DNA from: an uncultured Thiohalocapsa sp.
GTDB taxonomy: Bacteria > Pseudomonadota > Gammaproteobacteria > Chromatiales > Chromatiaceae
DNA: 64,000 bases
Direction of reading: 5' to 3'
Assembly (NCBI RefSeq): GCF_913063425.1
Contig: NZ_CAJXYK010000002.1
Location: 124,001 to 188,000, forward strand
The translations under genes and the position numbers were made by a program. Shown here piece after piece: positions 26,240-34,192 of the stretch (positions are counted from its first letter, which is position 1; every line of letters begins with the position of its first letter). The notes under the pieces were generated by a model that was not told the DNA's origin, did not search any database, and saw only the letters and a program-made list of their open reading frames with translations.

Positions 26240-27046
26240 ATGGCTGCCAGCGTCTCCGTCGATTTCATCACCCACACCTTCAAGGGCCAGAGCGCACCGA
26301 CGCTCAAGGACGTCGAGCTCAGCATTCGCCCTGGCGAGCAGGTGGCGCTGATCGGCCGCAGCGGCTGCGGCAAGTCCACGCTGCTGCACATGCTGGCGGG
26401 GCTGATGCTGCCGACGGAGGGCTGCGTGCACATCCGCGGCCACATGGTCACCAAGCCGAGCGCCAAATGGAACATGATGTTCCAGAAGCCGAGCCTGTAC
26501 CCCTGGATGTCGGTGCGGCAGAACGCGGAGCTGGGCCTGCTCTTCGCCGGGCGCCGCGATCCGGCGCGCATCGATGCGCTGCTGGATCTGGTGGGCCTCG
26601 CCGACAAGGCAGACGCCAATGTCCAAAGCCTCTCCGGCGGGCAGCAGCAGCGGGTGGCCCTGGCGCGCTCGCTCGCCACCTCCCCCGAGCTGCTGCTGCT
26701 GGATGAGCCCTTCTCGGCGCTGGACGCCTTCACCCGCGCCGCGCTCCAGGACGAGGTCTCCCGCATCGCCCGGCAGGAGAAGCTCACGCTGGTCATCGTC
26801 ACCCACGACATCGATGAGGCCGTGGCCATGGCGGACCGGGTGCTGATCATGGCGGCCAACCCCGGGCGCATCGTCGGCGAGATGGCCATCGACCTGCCGA
26901 CGCCCCGGGAGCGCGCCAGTGCCGAATACAGCCGCGCCCGCGAGCAGCTGATGACCACCTTTGACGGACTCGTCGGCGACGGCCGCAGCACAGCGGCGCC
27001 GAGCGCGGACACCCAGGACGCGGAGCCCCAGCGCGCCGCCGCCTGA
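26240..27046 (+). CDS. cynD: Cyanate-type ABC transporter, ATP-binding protein
   Basis: This 268-residue ABC ATPase has Walker A GRSGCGKST (residues 39-47), the signature LSGGQQQRVALARS, Walker B LLLLDEPFSALD and a VTHDIDEA switch. It belongs to the nitrate/taurine/cyanate (NrtD/TauB/CynD) group. Its place opposite cynS and ahead of a binding protein and permease supports cyanate import, although the ATPase alone cannot show substrate. ATG at 26240 follows a sigma-54 promoter at 26188-26203. Confidence 0.85.
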   Translation: MAASVSVDFITHTFKGQSAPTLKDVELSIRPGEQVALIGRSGCGKSTLLHMLAGLMLPTEGCVHIRGHMVTKPSAKWNMMFQKPSLYPWMSVRQNAELGLLFAGRRDPARIDALLDLVGLADKADANVQSLSGGQQQRVALARSLATSPELLLLDEPFSALDAFTRAALQDEVSRIARQEKLTLVIVTHDIDEAVAMADRVLIMAANPGRIVGEMAIDLPTPRERASAEYSRAREQLMTTFDGLVGDGRSTAAPSADTQDAEPQRAAA

Positions 27047-27176
27047 GCCGCCACAGCGCCGGCAACCGATCCCCTTCCCCGCCGAGCCGCCCCAGAAGCG
27101 GCCGGCGCCCACCACTGAGGCTGGCAACCGGATTTCCTCTCCACAGCCGACCATCGCAACCCAAGAGGCACCCTCC

Positions 27177-28412
27177 ATGAGCCAGCACGATGACGATCTG
27201 AATTACCTCTTCGAGCACGAGATGTCGCGCCGCGACTTCATGCTCGACCTGCTTGCCAAGGGCGGCCTCGCCGCCACCATGGCGAGCCTGCCGGGCCTGC
27301 TGAACGCCGCCGAGCCGCCGGAGGACGAGGTCGTGCGCATCGGCTACATCCCCATCACCGACGCCACCGCCCTGCTGGTGGCCCACGCCAACGGATATTT
27401 CGAAGAGGAAGGGCTGAAGGTGGAGAAGCCCACGCTGATCCGCGGCTGGTCGCCGCTGGTGGAAGGCTTCGCCGCCGGCAAGTTCAACCTGGTGCACCTG
27501 CTGAAGCCCATCCCCGTGTGGATGCGCTACAACAACGACTTCCCCGTCAAGATCATGTCCTGGGCGCACCTGAACGGCTCCGCCGTGGTGGCCGGCAAGC
27601 ACCTGGACGCCAAGGACTTCAGCGACCTCGCCGGCAAGCAGGTTGCGGTGCCCTACTGGTACAGCATGCACAACATCGTGCTGCAGATGGCGCTGCGCAA
27701 CGCCGGCCTGAAGCCGGTCATCAAGGACCAGACCGCGGAGCTGGCAGCGGACGAGGTCAACCTGATGATCATGCCGCCGCCGGACATGCCGCCGGCGCTG
27801 GCGTCCAAAAAGATCGACGCCTTCATCGTCGCCGAGCCCTTCAACGCCGCCGGCGAGCTGCTGGCGGGCGGCACCATGCTGCGCTTCACCGGCGACATCT
27901 GGAAGAACCACCCCTGCTGCGTGGTCTGCATGAACGAGCAGACCGTCGCCGCCAAGCCGGAGTGGACCCAGAAGGTCATGAACGCCGTGGTCAAGGCGCA
28001 GATCTACGCCCAGCAGAACAAGGGCGAGGTGGCGCACATGCTCTCCAAGGATGGCAAGAAGTACCTGCCCATGCCGGCCAAGGTGGTGGAGCGGGCCATG
28101 ACCTTCTACGGCCCAGACGACTACACGGACCCGAACGCCAACCGCCACGTCGCCGAGTGGCAGAACGGGCGCATCGACTTCCAGCCCTACCCCTACCCGA
28201 GCGCCACCAAGCTCATCGTCGAGGAAATGAACAAGACCCTGGTGGGCGGCGACACCACCTTCCTGAAGGATCTCGACCCCGACTTCGTGACGCAGGACCT
28301 GGTGAACTACGACCACGTCAAGGTGGCCATGGAGCAGTTCATGGACTGGTCCAAGGTGCCGGGCATCAACCCGGACGACCCCTACACGCGTGAAGAAGTG
28401 GTGGTGCTGTGA
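27177..28412 (+). CDS. cynA: Cyanate-type ABC transporter, substrate-binding protein
   Basis: This 411-residue protein carries a Tat-like start (SRRDFMLDLLAKGG at about residues 17-30) and a NrtA/TauA/SsuA-type binding fold (VRIGYIPITDATALLVAHANGYF). A region rich in Met-Pro (LMIMPPPDMPPALASKKIDAF) and the tail DWSKVPGINPDDPY follow. It would capture the anion in the periplasm. The 130-base gap to the ATPase gene is the only break in the operon. It overlaps the permease start by four bases (GTGA). Cyanate is inferred from cynS; nitrate or a sulfonate cannot be excluded. Confidence 0.85.
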   Translation: MSQHDDDLNYLFEHEMSRRDFMLDLLAKGGLAATMASLPGLLNAAEPPEDEVVRIGYIPITDATALLVAHANGYFEEEGLKVEKPTLIRGWSPLVEGFAAGKFNLVHLLKPIPVWMRYNNDFPVKIMSWAHLNGSAVVAGKHLDAKDFSDLAGKQVAVPYWYSMHNIVLQMALRNAGLKPVIKDQTAELAADEVNLMIMPPPDMPPALASKKIDAFIVAEPFNAAGELLAGGTMLRFTGDIWKNHPCCVVCMNEQTVAAKPEWTQKVMNAVVKAQIYAQQNKGEVAHMLSKDGKKYLPMPAKVVERAMTFYGPDDYTDPNANRHVAEWQNGRIDFQPYPYPSATKLIVEEMNKTLVGGDTTFLKDLDPDFVTQDLVNYDHVKVAMEQFMDWSKVPGINPDDPYTREEVVVL

Positions 28413-29410
28413 CGGCGGCCGAGGGCACCCTGCCGCTGACCGCGGAGCCGGCGCTCACCGGCGGCGAGCAGCGCCGCTCGGCCGGCGGCCGGCCGGCGAG
28501 GCCGGCGGCTGCCGACGCAGGCGCACCGGCACCGCCGGGCGGTGCCGGCGACGCGGGGCGCAGCGCCCCCGCACGCAGCGCCGTCATCGAGCGACCCGCG
28601 CGCCACTGGCACACCCGCACCTTCCGCTGGCCTGCGGTACGGGCCTTCCTGCTGTCCACGGTGGCCTATCCGGCCCTGGGCATCGCAGTGCTGCTGGCGC
28701 TCTGGTGGCTCGGCGGCTGGGCCATTGCAAGTAACGAGGACGTGTCCGCCTTCGCCGGCTTCGCGCCGGCCCCGGCCTTTGCGGCCCTCGGCGAGCTGGT
28801 CGCCTCCGGCGATGTGTGGGGCACCATTTACCCGAGCCTGTACCGCATCGGCATGGGCCTGCTCTGGGCCTTCGTCATCGGCGTGCCGGTGGGCGTGGCC
28901 ATCGGGCTGTCGTCGGCGCTGCGGGAGGTCACCCACGTGCCCTTTCAGTTCCTGCGCATGATCAGCCCCCTGGCCTGGATGCCCATTGCGGTGCTGGCCT
29001 TCGCCACCTGGGACGGCGCCATCGTCTTCCTGATCACCGTCGCCGCGGTCTGGCCCGTGCTCTTCTCCACCGCCCAGGGCGTGCGCCGCATCGACCCGCT
29101 GTGGTTCAAGGTGGCGCGCAACCTGGGCGCCGACGGCTGGCAGATGCTGCGCCGGGTGATCATGCCCGCCATCGGGCAGGACATCTTCGCGGGCTTGAGG
29201 CTCGCGGTGGGCGTCGCCTGGATCGTGCTCGTACCGGCGGAGTACCTGGGCGTCACCAGCGGCCTGGGCTACGCCATCAACGACGCCCGCGACACGCTGG
29301 AGTACGACACCCTGGCAGCCATCGTCGTGGTCATCGGCATCATCGGCTTCCTGCTGGATGGCCTCTGCGTCAGCCTCATCAAACGCTTCTCGTGGCGGCA
29401 GGCGGACTGA
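28409..29410 (+). CDS. cynB: Cyanate-type ABC transporter, permease
   Basis: This 333-residue permease of the BPD/TauC/CynB type starts at a GTG that overlaps the previous stop. An alanine/glycine-rich cytoplasmic N-terminus of about 75 residues precedes six membrane segments. The EAA loop for ATPase docking is visible as ARNLGADGWQMLRRVIMPA. It completes the transporter with the ATPase at 26240 and the binding protein at 27177. The long disordered N-terminus is unusual for the family. Confidence 0.87.
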   Translation: MTAAEGTLPLTAEPALTGGEQRRSAGGRPARPAAADAGAPAPPGGAGDAGRSAPARSAVIERPARHWHTRTFRWPAVRAFLLSTVAYPALGIAVLLALWWLGGWAIASNEDVSAFAGFAPAPAFAALGELVASGDVWGTIYPSLYRIGMGLLWAFVIGVPVGVAIGLSSALREVTHVPFQFLRMISPLAWMPIAVLAFATWDGAIVFLITVAAVWPVLFSTAQGVRRIDPLWFKVARNLGADGWQMLRRVIMPAIGQDIFAGLRLAVGVAWIVLVPAEYLGVTSGLGYAINDARDTLEYDTLAAIVVVIGIIGFLLDGLCVSLIKRFSWRQAD

Positions 29411-29673
29411 GACCGGCGGCAATGCCGGCGGCGTAAGGCCTGCGGCCGATGGCCGCATCCAAAGTCCGGGGCCTGGGCTCGCCGGGTCGTCGGCGGCATA
29501 CCGCCGCGTCGGCCGCTGCCTGCGGCGGTATCAGGACGGCTGCGGCCACCGTGGACTTGCCGCGCCGGCTGGGGCCGAGAGCCAGCATCCCGAGCCCGTG
29601 GTACACCACCACCGCCGCAGACAGGCCGGGGAGCCCCCCGAGGGAGCAGGCGTGCCGCAGCGCGCAGCATCCG

Positions 29674-30108
29674 TTACAGCAGGGCCCAGGCCTCGGCGGC
29701 GACGCGACCGGTGTCCTCGTGCGTCAGGTCCTTGACCAGCTCGCCCTTCACCGCGCGCTTGAGCGGCGCGTCCATCACCTCGCGCAGCAGGCCCATGAAC
29801 TGCGGCGGCGCCATGATGCAGAGCTGCTCGAAGCGATGGGCATGGAGCCCCTCGCGCAACAGCGCCACGACTTCGCGGGCGAAGCGCATGGCCTCTTCGT
29901 GCTTGGGGTCGGTGCTCGGCTCCATCGCATGGCGTTGCTCGCCGCGGGAATCGAAGGCTCGGCCCGGCCGGTCGCTCTCGATCTCCTCCCCCTTGAGGCG
30001 CGCCTCGGGGTGGACCAGGTCCTTGAGCTCCGCGAGGGGCTGCCCGCGGCCCTCCAGCGCGTAGAGCCGCGCGCGGGTGGCATTGCTCACGATCACCCAG
30101 GTCTTCAT
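29674..30108 (-). CDS. Host-attachment-type protein (PF10116-like)
   Basis: This 144-residue soluble protein begins MKTWVIVSNATRARLYAL and has DLVHPEARLKGEEIESDRPGR and APPQFMGLLREVMD. These fit the family named from an Agrobacterium host-attachment protein, which is widespread and of unclear role, and is distantly like release-factor eRF1 domain proteins. ATG at 30108 is preceded by GAGAGGT. It stands alone on the minus strand and converges with the cyn operon. Confidence 0.82.
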   Translation of the reverse strand: MKTWVIVSNATRARLYALEGRGQPLAELKDLVHPEARLKGEEIESDRPGRAFDSRGEQRHAMEPSTDPKHEEAMRFAREVVALLREGLHAHRFEQLCIMAPPQFMGLLREVMDAPLKRAVKGELVKDLTHEDTGRVAAEAWALL

Positions 30109-30426
30109 CGTCGATACCTCTCTGGTCAGTCCGGCCTTGCGGCCCGCCGCGGCGATCACCGTGCGCGGACCACACCCTACCTTCAAGGTAGACGCCGAAG
30201 CGGACTGCTCACAAGGCATCACCGGGCGCGGCGCCGATCGGTGCAGTTACCTCCACCGAAGGCAGGTCCACCGGAGCGCCCGGAGACAGCCGGCTATGGT
30301 GGCGATTGCCCCGCGCTGTGCGACCGTGCGACGACGCTGTCAAGATCAGGTTACCGTCCCCGAATTTTGGCGCTTTCTTTTTCTGCACAGGGCTGCACAG
30401 GTTGGCGTCGCCCTATTTCGAGGCTG
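30109..30426. other. Intergenic stretch with one GGGGACGGTAA repeat
   Basis: No gene is seen here. A TTACCGTCCCCGAATTTT element lies at 30351-30368 near the exoD-like 3' end. Confidence 0.5.
30351..30368 (-). repeat. GGGGACGGTAA-type short repeat, copy 3
   Basis: The text TTACCGTCCCCGAATTTT is a variant of the repeats at 17366 and 18737 and of the cluster at 31211-31418. Confidence 0.6.
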
Positions 30427-31101
30427 TCAGCCGAAGCCGAGGACGGATTTGACGGCGTCCTTGAAGAGGTCGATGAAGGCGGGGCCGAACACGGCAACCC
30501 CCACCACCAGCAGGGTGATCCAGGCGATGCCGATGGCGATCCCGGCGAGCACCAGCAGGCCGTCGCGGGTAATGAGACCGATGGAGGCCATGGCGATGCC
30601 GATGCCGGGCAGGGTATTGGTGGCCGGGAATGGAATCAGGATACTGGCAATGAACACCACGAACACGGCGCCCACGATGCGCTCCGCCGTGGGCCCCGAC
30701 AGCAGCAGCAAGCGCGGCCGGGCGAGGGTCTCGATCCAGCCGAAATACTTGCGCGCGCCGGCGGCCATCTGCACCAGACCGGACTTACTGAGGCGACGCT
30801 CGCCGAAGCGTTGCGGCATCCAGGGCTCCGGGCGCCCCATGGCCATCTGCACAGCGATGGCGATCATCGGCAGGGAGACGATCTGGGGAATGCCGTAGAG
30901 CAGCGGGATGCACACCGGAATGGCCAGCGCAAACAGCATCAGGCCGAAGGCGCGCTCACCCAGGGCCTGGGTGAAATCGTGCAGGGTCATACCGTCGGCG
31001 GGAGCCTCATCGGCGATGACTTCCAGCGCGGCGATCAGGCCGCGGCGGGGCGCCGCCTCCTCCGCCTCGTCGGCGGCGGCGTCAACGGAGTGCTCGTTCA
31101 T
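30427..31101 (-). CDS. ExoD-family exopolysaccharide synthesis protein
   Basis: This 224-residue membrane protein has the ExoD pattern. A soluble N-terminus (LIAALEVIADEAPADGMTLHDFTQALGERAFG) leads into LPVCIPLLYGIPQIVSLPM-like membrane helices and a motif of the RPEPWMPQRF type. Two further helix pairs end in VFGPAFIDLF. ExoD affects polysaccharide production and alkali/envelope tolerance, but its biochemistry is unknown. It sits between two stretches rich in short repeats, with no operon partner. Confidence 0.86.
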   Translation of the reverse strand: MNEHSVDAAADEAEEAAPRRGLIAALEVIADEAPADGMTLHDFTQALGERAFGLMLFALAIPVCIPLLYGIPQIVSLPMIAIAVQMAMGRPEPWMPQRFGERRLSKSGLVQMAAGARKYFGWIETLARPRLLLLSGPTAERIVGAVFVVFIASILIPFPATNTLPGIGIAMASIGLITRDGLLVLAGIAIGIAWITLLVVGVAVFGPAFIDLFKDAVKSVLGFG

Positions 31102-31210
31102 GGCAGGTGTCCTGTAGTCAACAGCGCAGGGCCGAAAGCAGCGCGGATGGTACAGCGCTCCGCCCCACCGCGCGCGCCCTCAAAACACGGAGACGAATTT
31201 GGGAACAAGA

Positions 31211-31418
31211 TACGGGGACGGTAACCTTAACTTGAGAGATAGACATGATGCCAAAGAAACGGGAAGAAACGGGGACGGTAAACTTAACTCAAACAGCACT
31301 GGCCTTGCGGAGCTCGATGTTGAACGACGGCACACCAGTCCGCTGAATTTGATATACCGTCCCCTTTTTATGTGTCCCCAATTTTTGTGCTGAATTGAAT
31401 ATACCGTCCCCGTTTCTT
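31211..31418. repeat. Cluster of GGGGACGGTA inverted repeats (MITE-like)
   Basis: Four copies lie in about 210 bases: 31211-31232 and 31266-31289 as GGGGACGGTAA...CTTAACT, and 31345-31370 and 31392-31418 as the reverse (GAATT...ATATACCGTCCCC). The pair 31271-31289 and 31345-31364 faces inward around some 55 bases and resembles a miniature element with terminal inverted repeats. The rest of 31102-31525 holds only the sigma-54 site of the next gene. Confidence 0.65.
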
Positions 31419-31472
31419 ATCCCCGTTTCTTCGTGTGGCGGACCGGCGGCAACTGCGTTGCCCCGGGCCGAT

Positions 31473-31488
31473 TGGCCCGTTGCTTGCT
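31473..31488 (+). promoter_or_regulatory. Sigma-54 (-24/-12) promoter of the NifA-like gene
   Basis: TGGCCCGTTGCTTGCT has exact GG-N10-GC spacing (GG 31474-31475, GC 31486-31487) and one mismatch to TGGCAC-N5-TTGC. It ends 38 bases before the start codon and suggests autoregulation. Confidence 0.6.
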
Positions 31489-31525
31489 TGCGCAGTGACC
31501 ACTTTGTCGTCAATGCCGAGCATCC

Positions 31526-33220
31526 ATGTCCACGTCCGACACCGCCATTACCCTGGAATCCGAGCTGCTGGTGATCCAGCAGGCGGCGCGCATCATCAGC
31601 CGCAGCGATGACCCGGAGGCGGCAATCCAGGGCATCCTGCGGCTGCTCTCCCAGCTGCTGGGCCTGAACCGCGGCCGGGTCCTGCTGGTGGACCCAAGCA
31701 CCGCCACCCTCGCCATCCGCTATGCCTATGGCCTGACGGACGAGGAGCGCGCCCGCGGGCGCTATGCCTTGGGCGAGGGCATCACCGGCCGTGTGTTCCA
31801 GACCGGTCAGATGGAGGTGGTGCAGGACATCGACGCCGAGCCGAGCTACCTGACCCGCGCCGTCGCCCGCGGCGTGCTGCCGCAGGAGCCGGTGGCCTTC
31901 CTCGCACTGCCCATCCAGCAGCACGAGCAGACCATCGGCGTGCTGGCGGTGCACCGGCTGCGTCAGCGCGAGCGGCCCTTTCAGCGCGACCTTGCACTGT
32001 TGCAGGTCATCGCGACACTCGTCGCACAGGTGCTGCGCGTGAATGATCTGGTGGCCGAGCGCACCGCCCAGCTGCTGTCTGAGAACCGGCTGCTCAAGAA
32101 CCGGCTGGAGAGCCGCGGCGCCTCCTACGGCATCATCGGCCAGAGCCCCGCGCTGCACCAGGCCATCAACCAGACGCTGCAGGTGGCGGCCACCAAGACC
32201 ACGGTGCTGCTGCTCGGCGAGTCCGGCACCGGCAAGGAGCGCTTCGCGCGCATGCAGCATGTGGCGAGCAAGCGCGCCGACGGGCCCTTCGTGAGCGTCA
32301 ACTGCGCGGCCATCCCGGCGAACCTGCTGGAGTCCGAGCTGTTCGGCCACGAGAAGGGCGCCTTCACCGGTGCGCAGGCGGTCAAGAAGGGGCGCATGGA
32401 GCTCGCCGACGGCGGCACGCTGTTCCTGGACGAGATCGGCGACCTGGACCTTGAGCTTCAGGCCAAGCTGCTGCGGGTGCTGGAGTACAAAGTCGTGCAG
32501 CGTGTGGGCGGCACCCGCGATATCCCGGTGGACGTGCGCATCGTCGCCGCCACCCACCAGAACCTCCAGGAGGCCGTGAACGACGGCCGCTTCCGCCTGG
32601 ACCTGTTCTACCGGCTGAATGTGTTCCCGATCCGCCTGCCGCCGCTGCGCGCGCGCGCCGGCGACGTGCCCATCCTCGCCCGGCATTTTCTCAACGCCGC
32701 CAACCAGGAGTACGGCCGCAACCAGGTGTTCGGCCCCGGCGCCCTGGAGCTGCTGGAGCGCTTCGGTTGGCCCGGCAACATCCGCCAGCTGGAGAACCTG
32801 GTGAAGCGCGCCGTGCTCATGAGCACCGAATCCGTCATCCGCCGTGACCTGGTGCAGGAGATCCTCGTCGAGGAAGAGGGCATCCGCCAGCCGGGCGCCG
32901 CCGGCGCGGGCACGGAGCCGGGCGGGCTGTCCATGGCGGCCCCGGCCGGCGCGGGCGCATCGCGCGCCCCGGCGGACCCCGTGCCGCTGCACCACAGCGA
33001 GCCGATGACGGCGCCGGGCGCCGGCGTGCCCGGCAACCCCTTCGACAGCGCCGAGCCGGGGCTGCGGCCCTATGCGCGGGTGCGCCACGACGAGCGCGAC
33101 CACATCGAGCAGGCCCTGCGCCGCCACCACGGCAACAAGACCCGCGCGGCGCTGAGCCTGGGCCTCACGCCTCGCCAGCTGCGCTACCGCATCGTCAAGC
33201 TCGGCATCGCCACGGAGTGA
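31526..33220 (+). CDS. NifA-like sigma-54-dependent transcriptional activator
   Basis: This 564-residue regulator has an N-terminal GAF domain (about 20-170), an AAA+ domain (about 200-430) with Walker A GESGTGKE, the sigma-54 contact loop GAFTGA and a Walker-B region FLDEIGDL, and a C-terminal Fis-type helix-turn-helix ([20 protein letters not shown]). This is the NifA/NorR-type layout. The NifA inter-domain cysteine pair is not apparent. A stretch of about 80 Ala/Gly/Pro-rich residues links the AAA+ and HTH domains. It probably drives the -24/-12 promoters at 25996, 26188 and 33359 and its own. No nif genes are in view, so the nifA name is not given. Confidence 0.9.
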   Translation: MSTSDTAITLESELLVIQQAARIISRSDDPEAAIQGILRLLSQLLGLNRGRVLLVDPSTATLAIRYAYGLTDEERARGRYALGEGITGRVFQTGQMEVVQDIDAEPSYLTRAVARGVLPQEPVAFLALPIQQHEQTIGVLAVHRLRQRERPFQRDLALLQVIATLVAQVLRVNDLVAERTAQLLSENRLLKNRLESRGASYGIIGQSPALHQAINQTLQVAATKTTVLLLGESGTGKERFARMQHVASKRADGPFVSVNCAAIPANLLESELFGHEKGAFTGAQAVKKGRMELADGGTLFLDEIGDLDLELQAKLLRVLEYKVVQRVGGTRDIPVDVRIVAATHQNLQEAVNDGRFRLDLFYRLNVFPIRLPPLRARAGDVPILARHFLNAANQEYGRNQVFGPGALELLERFGWPGNIRQLENLVKRAVLMSTESVIRRDLVQEILVEEEGIRQPGAAGAGTEPGGLSMAAPAGAGASRAPADPVPLHHSEPMTAPGAGVPGNPFDSAEPGLRPYARVRHDERDHIEQALRRHHGNKTRAALSLGLTPRQLRYRIVKLGIATE

Positions 33221-33265
33221 GCGGCCTGAAGCCAAGGTGGACGCCGGCGCCCGCAACCTCGCCGA

Positions 33266-33325
33266 CATTGTCGACAAAACCGGTGCGCGCCCTGTCGAAT
33301 TGTCGACCTCTCTGGTGTGACAATT
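33266..33325. promoter_or_regulatory. Candidate upstream activator sites of osmC
   Basis: The region holds the palindrome TTGTCGACAA (33268-33277), AAACCGGTGCGC (33277-33288), TGTCGAAT (33293-33300), TTGTCGAC (33300-33307) and an AATTGTC/GACAATT inverted pair (33298-33304 and 33319-33325). It lies 35-95 bases upstream of the -24/-12 element. Three of these words recur between cynS and cynD. Confidence 0.6.
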
Positions 33326-33358
33326 TCCAAGCGACTGTTATTCTTCGTCTTTCATAGC

Positions 33359-33374
33359 AGGCACGGTCATTGCT
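33359..33374 (+). promoter_or_regulatory. Sigma-54 (-24/-12) promoter of osmC
   Basis: AGGCACGGTCATTGCT matches the GGCACG-N4-TTGCT consensus with exact GG-N10-GC spacing (GG 33360-33361, GC 33372-33373). It lies 63 bases before the osmC ATG. Confidence 0.75.
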
Positions 33375-33436
33375 TTCACGGGGTTGAGCTGCAACCAGGT
33401 CCAACGTGACCACCCACAACCCACGGAGTCAGCCCC

Positions 33437-33985
33437 ATGAGCGCCACCGCCGAGACCGTTTCCGCAACCATCGACTACCTGCGCCCCATCGACGCCGAGG
33501 GCCTCACCAAGCTCGGCGAGAAGGGCAAGGCCAACCCCACCAACGTCGTCACCCTGAAGGCCAAGACGGTCTGCGAGGGCCAGTTCCGCAATATGACCTA
33601 TGTGCGCGACCTGGCGCCCATGCTCATCGACGAGCCGCCGCACCTGCTTGGAGAAGACAACGCCCCCAACCCGTCCGAGGCGGCGCTCGCCACCCTCGGC
33701 GCCTGCCTGGCCGTCGGCGTGCACGCCAACGCCACCGCCCGCGGCGTCAAGCTCTCCAAGCTGGAGCTGCACCTGGAGGGCGACATCAACGTCACCGCCG
33801 TCTGGGGCACGGGCGACCTGAACCCGGCCAAGCCGCTGGGCTTCACCGACATCCGCGTCACCATCGACGCCGAGGGTGATGCGCCGAAAGAGGTCATCGA
33901 CGAGATCATCGCCCACTCCAACACCTGGTCGCCGGTGGCCAACACCATGCGCCGCCCGGTGAACGTCAGCGTCGATCCGGCCTGA
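33437..33985 (+). CDS. OsmC/Ohr-family protein
   Basis: This 182-residue protein shows the OsmC fold signature GEDNAPNPSEAALATLGACLAVGVHANATARG with the peroxidatic-type cysteine in GACLA. The first catalytic cysteine may be the one in KTVCEGQFR. Members reduce organic hydroperoxides or handle other small electrophilic or sulfur compounds. GGAGTC precedes the ATG. It lies behind a -24/-12 promoter and next to the NifA-like activator. Its link to cyanate genes through shared control suggests a role under nitrogen or cyanide/cyanate stress. Confidence 0.88.
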   Translation: MSATAETVSATIDYLRPIDAEGLTKLGEKGKANPTNVVTLKAKTVCEGQFRNMTYVRDLAPMLIDEPPHLLGEDNAPNPSEAALATLGACLAVGVHANATARGVKLSKLELHLEGDINVTAVWGTGDLNPAKPLGFTDIRVTIDAEGDAPKEVIDEIIAHSNTWSPVANTMRRPVNVSVDPA

Positions 33986-33994
33986 GCCCGCCAG

Positions 33995-34072
33995 CAGCGA
34001 TGCAACCCAGCGCTGCAACCCAGCGCTGCAACCAAGCGCCGTAACCGAGCGCCGCACCCCGGCGCCACGCCC
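33995..34072. repeat. Six degenerate 13-base tandem repeats
   Basis: Units of the form CAGCGCTGCAACC repeat every 13 bases from 33995: two exact copies (34008, 34021), a one-base variant (33995) and increasingly diverged copies at 34034, 34047 and 34060. The array fills the gap between osmC and the flavoprotein gene. Confidence 0.7.
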
Positions 34073-34192
34073 AAACCCAGCGCGGCAGGCCTGCCCGACG
34101 ACGGACCGCTGCACCGGCACGACCCGGTGCAACCGGCCCAGCGCCGCCGGCCCTGCCGTCCTCGCCCGCCACCGCTTTCGGAGTCGTACCCC

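Noticed and set aside
29379-29612. 77-codon minus-strand frame with a GPSRRGKST stretch resembling a P-loop
   Set aside because: No Walker B or family likeness, and the frame is Pro/Ala/Arg-rich.
31199-31393. 64-codon plus-strand frame across the GGGGACGGTA cluster
   Set aside because: It is made of the repeats themselves and has no start signal or family.
31526-33220. Naming the activator nifA and inferring nitrogen-fixation genes
   Set aside because: No nif genes in the window and no evident NifA cysteine motif; only the architecture is shared.
33995-34072. Reading the 13-base array as a CRISPR or a replication iteron set
   Set aside because: Units abut with no spacers, and no cas or rep genes are near.
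34115-34135. CGGCACGACCCGGTGCA as a sigma-54 promoter for the flavoprotein gene
   Set aside because: Spacing between GG and GC is 11, not 10, and the -12 element lacks TTGC.
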